NCBI GenBank assembly: GCA_018713805.1
Contig: DVOF01000180.1
Location: 1-9,153 of the forward strand
Reading direction: 5' to 3'
From: Candidatus Aphodoplasma excrementigallinarum
GTDB taxonomy: Bacteria; Bacillota; Clostridia; UBA1381; UMGS1253
Length of the DNA: 9,153 bases
Made by a program: the position numbers and the translations under genes. The notes under the pieces were generated by a model. That model was not told the origin of the DNA, did not search any database, and worked only from the letters and a program-made list of their open reading frames with translations. Shown here piece by piece: positions 6,892 through 9,153 of this stretch (position 1 is its first letter; each line of letters opens with the position of its first letter).

Positions 6892-7224
6892 CTATTGCCC
6901 CATCTGAGCTTTTATGCGCTGCAGTGCCTGATATTTTTCTAGAATCCCCTTTGCAAAGTTTTTGTCCGTAACGCCCGCAACGACCGTGTTTTCCCGTCCA
7001 AGCGCATGGGCAAGCGTTTCCTTCGTCCCATATACGAGCAAGGGGATGCGCTCGTATTTGGCGCTGTTTGAAAACTTTTTATGGTTGTTCGGCGCAGCGT
7101 CCTCCGCCAGGACAATCAGCTCACAGCTCCCGTCCGCAATGGCACGCTCGGCCAAAAATGCGCCGATCTGCACCTTGCCGGCGCGGTGCGCCAGCCCAAG
7201 CATTGACAATACCTTATCCGCCAT
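6892..7224 (-). CDS. ylxQ: YlxQ, L7Ae/L30e-family K-turn RNA-binding protein
   Basis: This is a 110-residue L7Ae-superfamily protein, the family of ribosomal L7Ae and YbxF that binds kink-turn RNA. Its exact cellular role is not settled. Visible landmarks are LGLAHRAGKVQIG at 9-21, ELIVLAEDAAPNNHKKF at 35-51, PLLVYGTKETLAHALGR at 61-77 and VVAGVTDKNFAKGI at 81-94. ATG 7224 is chosen because the family N-terminus starts here and AAGGAAGGG lies 7 nt upstream; the frame is open further upstream only as a shadow of ylxR. It overlaps the ylxR 3' end by 11 nt, which implies coupling. Its position between ylxR and infB is diagnostic for the Firmicutes operon. Confidence 0.94.
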   Translation of the reverse strand: MADKVLSMLGLAHRAGKVQIGAFLAERAIADGSCELIVLAEDAAPNNHKKFSNSAKYERIPLLVYGTKETLAHALGRENTVVAGVTDKNFAKGILEKYQALQRIKAQMGQ

Positions 7225-7495
7225 ATCCTGTCCCTTCCTTTGCTGCATGCCGCAGCTCGTCGTAAATCCCATCGTCCACCTGCTGCCGGAACGACCGCGA
7301 CAGGCAGCGCTTTTTCTCCGCCAGCGCAATGCAGGCCTCATCCGCGCACACATACGCACCCCGGCCCGCCGCCTTCCCGGTCGGGTCAATGCCCACCGCG
7401 CCGCTCTTATCCTTCACGACCCGCAAAAGCGTGTCTTTACCGCCGCGCTTGCGGCACGCAATGCACATGCGTTCGGGTTTCTTTTTCTCTGTCAT
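7214..7495 (-). CDS. ylxR: YlxR (RnpM), small DUF448 RNA-binding protein
   Basis: YlxR is a small basic protein always found after nusA in Firmicutes. B. subtilis YlxR, renamed RnpM, has been reported to bind and modulate RNase P; I know this from the family, not from this sequence. From ATG 7495 the product has 93 residues and shows the family pattern: RMCIACRKR at 9-17, LLRVVKD at 23-29, IDPTGKAAGRGAYVC at 36-50 and a further cysteine at 55, followed by basic KKRCLSRSFR at 61-70. AGGTG lies about 6 nt before ATG 7495. A GTG at 7504 with AGGA upstream is an alternative that adds three residues. The gap to the nusA stop is only 21 nt. Confidence 0.93.
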   Translation of the reverse strand: MTEKKKPERMCIACRKRGGKDTLLRVVKDKSGAVGIDPTGKAAGRGAYVCADEACIALAEKKRCLSRSFRQQVDDGIYDELRHAAKEGTGYGG

Positions 7496-7516
7496 ACGCA
7501 ACACCTGGCATTCCTA

Positions 7517-8596
7517 TTACAAGAGTTCTTCCGCATCCTGCGCGCCGCTCTCGCTCTTGATGTCGATCTTCCAGCCCGTCAGCTTCGCCGCAAGCCGCGC
7601 GTTCTGCCCTGCCTTGCCGATAGCAAGCGAAAGCTGCGTGTCCGGTACGATTACGCGTGCCGACTTCGTCTCCTCATCCACATCGACGCTGACTACGCTC
7701 GACGGGCTGAGGCTCGCCGCAATGTACTGCGCCGGGTCCTCGCTCCATTTTATGATGTCGATCTTCTCCCCGCCGATCTCGTCGCTGACAACCTGTACCC
7801 GGCGGCCCTGCGCGCCGATGCAAGCGCCCTGCGCGTCGACATTTTCGTCGTTGGAATATACGGCGATCTTTGTCCGGGAGCCAGCCTCCCGGCAAATGCC
7901 CTTAATCTCCACAATGCCCTGCGCAATCTCCGGCACTTCGCTTTCAAACAGCTTTTTGACCAGGCCGGGATGTGCGCGCGACACGAGGATTTGCACGCCA
8001 CGTGCGCCGCTCTCCACCTTCAGCACATACACCTTGAGCCGGTCGTGAAACCGGTAGGTTTCGTTCGGGACCTGCTCGTTCGGAGCCAGAAGCGCCTCCG
8101 TGTTCGACACTTCCAAAAACACCTTGCCCTTTTCAATCCGCTGGATTACCCCGGTAATCACGTCGTTTTCCTTGTCGGAATATTCGCTTAAAATCATACC
8201 GCGCTCTGCTTCCCGAATCCGCTGCATGACAACCTGTTTTGCCGTCTGCGCGGCAATACGGCCAAAGTTCGCCGGCGTAACCTCGATATTCACGATATCG
8301 CCGTAGTTATAGGCAGGGTCTTTTTCCCGCGCGTCCTCGAGACTGATTTGCTCGAGCGGGTCTTCTACCTCTTCCACGACCTCCTTTTGCGCATATACGC
8401 GGATTTCCCCCGTCGTTTCATCAATGTTTACCATAGCGTTTTGCGCAGAGTTAAAGTTGCGCTTATAAGCGGACACGAGCGCCGCCTTGAGCGCGTCGAT
8501 CAGCACGTCCTTGCTGATCTGCTTTTCCGCGCAGAGCGCGTTGAGCGCAAGGATAAACTCCTCATTATTATTTACGACTTTCGCCTTTTTCTTCAT
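7517..8596 (-). CDS. nusA: NusA, transcription termination/antitermination factor
   Basis: NusA binds RNA polymerase and nascent RNA and modulates pausing, intrinsic termination and rRNA antitermination. The 359-residue protein has the short Firmicutes layout without the C-terminal acidic repeats of E. coli: an N-terminal RNAP-binding domain at about 1-125, an S1 domain at about 135-205 (the RIEKGKVFLEVSNTEALL block), then KH1 and KH2. Conserved blocks are EVPEIAQGIVEIKGICREAGSR at 220-241 and GEKIDIIKWSEDP at 276-288, and VPDTQLSLAIGKAGQNARLAAKLTGWKIDI lies at 317-346. The KH1 GxxG loop reads GAQG at 261-264, where GMRG is common; KH2 has GKAG at 327-330. GAGGA lies about 11 nt before ATG 8596. 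The 60-nt gap to rimP shows no clear regulatory element. Confidence 0.97.
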   Translation of the reverse strand: MKKKAKVVNNNEEFILALNALCAEKQISKDVLIDALKAALVSAYKRNFNSAQNAMVNIDETTGEIRVYAQKEVVEEVEDPLEQISLEDAREKDPAYNYGDIVNIEVTPANFGRIAAQTAKQVVMQRIREAERGMILSEYSDKENDVITGVIQRIEKGKVFLEVSNTEALLAPNEQVPNETYRFHDRLKVYVLKVESGARGVQILVSRAHPGLVKKLFESEVPEIAQGIVEIKGICREAGSRTKIAVYSNDENVDAQGACIGAQGRRVQVVSDEIGGEKIDIIKWSEDPAQYIAASLSPSSVVSVDVDEETKSARVIVPDTQLSLAIGKAGQNARLAAKLTGWKIDIKSESGAQDAEELL

Positions 8597-8656
8597 TTTT
8601 TTAACCAGTCCTCTCTTAACAATAGTCTGTATCGTTTCTGAAATGATCCAAATTTT

Positions 8657-9115
8657 TTAAAAACGAACCGCAAGCCGGACGTAGGCCGCCTCCGTTTTCG
8701 GGAAGGAAACCTCCCCGCCGCCGCACGACACGGTCACAACGCCGTCCGCATACCCGGCAAGCGTGCCGGAAAGCTCCTTTTTCCCGTCATGCGGTGCAAA
8801 AAACTTCACATCCACCTCCGAGCCGAGAAAGCGCACAAAGTCCTTGTCGCGCTTCAGCGGCCGGTCGATCCCGGGCGAGCACACCTCAAGATAATAGGCC
8901 TCCTGGATCGGGTCGAGCCGGTCAAGCTCCTCCTCCAGCCGGCGCGAAACATATTCACACGCGTCGAGGTCGACGCCCCCGTCCTCCCGGTCGAGGTATA
9001 CGCGCAGATAATACTCGCCGCCTTCCTTTTTGTATTCCGCTTCGATCACCTCATAGCCGATCTGCTCTGCAATCGGCGCGGCAAGCTCCTGCGTAAGCTG
9101 TTCGATCTTTGACAT
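8657..9115 (-). CDS. rimP: RimP, 30S ribosome maturation factor
   Basis: RimP binds the free 30S subunit and speeds its assembly around S12. From ATG 9115 the protein has 152 residues, the normal length. It shows the family features: IGYEVIEAEYKKEGGEYYLRVYLDR near the N-terminus, then the GGVDLDACEYVSRRLEEELD block, the signature YLEVCSPGIDRPLKRDKDF at about 79-97, and a C-terminal SH3-like domain with ELSGTLAGYADGVVTV. I chose ATG 9115 because GGGAGGA sits about 5 nt upstream and the family N-terminus starts here; the open frame goes 10 codons further to 9145. It is the first gene of the block inside the window; only 38 nt lie upstream, too little to judge a promoter. Confidence 0.96.
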   Translation of the reverse strand: MSKIEQLTQELAAPIAEQIGYEVIEAEYKKEGGEYYLRVYLDREDGGVDLDACEYVSRRLEEELDRLDPIQEAYYLEVCSPGIDRPLKRDKDFVRFLGSEVDVKFFAPHDGKKELSGTLAGYADGVVTVSCGGGEVSFPKTEAAYVRLAVRF

Positions 9116-9153
9116 CCGCTCCTCCCTCCATTTACCCATAAACAATACGAAAG

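Noticed and set aside
6962..8191. Long plus-strand open frame (409 codons) antisense to nusA, ylxR and ylxQ
   Set aside because: It crosses three conserved minus-strand genes, has no recognisable domain and no suitable ribosome site; treated as a shadow.
8597..8656. Promoter or regulatory element between rimP and nusA
   Set aside because: Only poor -35/-10 matches (TTGGAT, TATTGT with wrong spacing) and no stable hairpin are visible.
21..9115. A novel defence, mobile or biosynthetic system in the window
   Set aside because: All ten coding regions are assigned to conserved housekeeping families with intact frames, and there are no transposase, integrase, repeat-array or unknown large genes.

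Overview
The window carries one continuous, minus-strand block of ten housekeeping genes. The architecture and protein sequences point to a Gram-positive Firmicute of the class Clostridia, with fairly GC-rich coding DNA. The order rimP-nusA-ylxR-ylxQ-infB-rbfA-nrnA-truB-ribF is the classic Firmicutes translation/transcription-factor operon, and the short leaders carry purine-rich ribosome binding sites. Because everything lies on the minus strand, transcription runs from the high-coordinate end (rimP, 9115) to the low-coordinate end (glmU, cut off at base 1).

Layout in direction of transcription: rimP (30S maturation), nusA (transcription elongation/termination), ylxR/rnpM (small RNA-binding protein), ylxQ (L7Ae-like K-turn protein), infB (IF2), rbfA (30S maturation), nrnA (DHH-family nanoRNase/pAp phosphatase), truB (tRNA Psi55 synthase), ribF (FMN/FAD synthesis), and a 5' portion of glmU (UDP-GlcNAc synthesis). 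Several junctions are tight: ylxR/ylxQ overlap by 11 nt, rbfA/nrnA by 29 nt, and nrnA/truB by 4 nt (ATGA). This suggests translational coupling. Looser junctions are rimP-nusA (60 nt), ylxQ-infB (about 110-120 nt), infB-rbfA (69 nt) and ribF-glmU (105 nt). No convincing intrinsic terminator is visible anywhere in the window.

The genes serve ribosome assembly (RimP, RbfA), translation initiation (IF2), RNA polymerase control (NusA), RNA binding or processing (YlxR, YlxQ), RNA turnover (NrnA), tRNA modification (TruB) and flavin cofactor supply (RibF). GlmU, a cell-wall precursor enzyme, is the functional outlier and sits behind the widest AT-rich gap downstream of ribF.

Most of the window is ordinary. 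The two points most worth checking are: (1) the GlmU uridylyltransferase domain has lost key residues of its nucleotide-binding signature loop and the whole QGEYYLTD-type motif, while the acetyltransferase domain visible here keeps its catalytic residues; (2) the infB-rbfA spacer holds a perfect 10-bp inverted repeat whose loop is complementary over 8 nt to the sequence directly before the rbfA ribosome binding site, so an H-type pseudoknot could form there. I found no CRISPR, mobile element, rRNA, tRNA or clear novel system.
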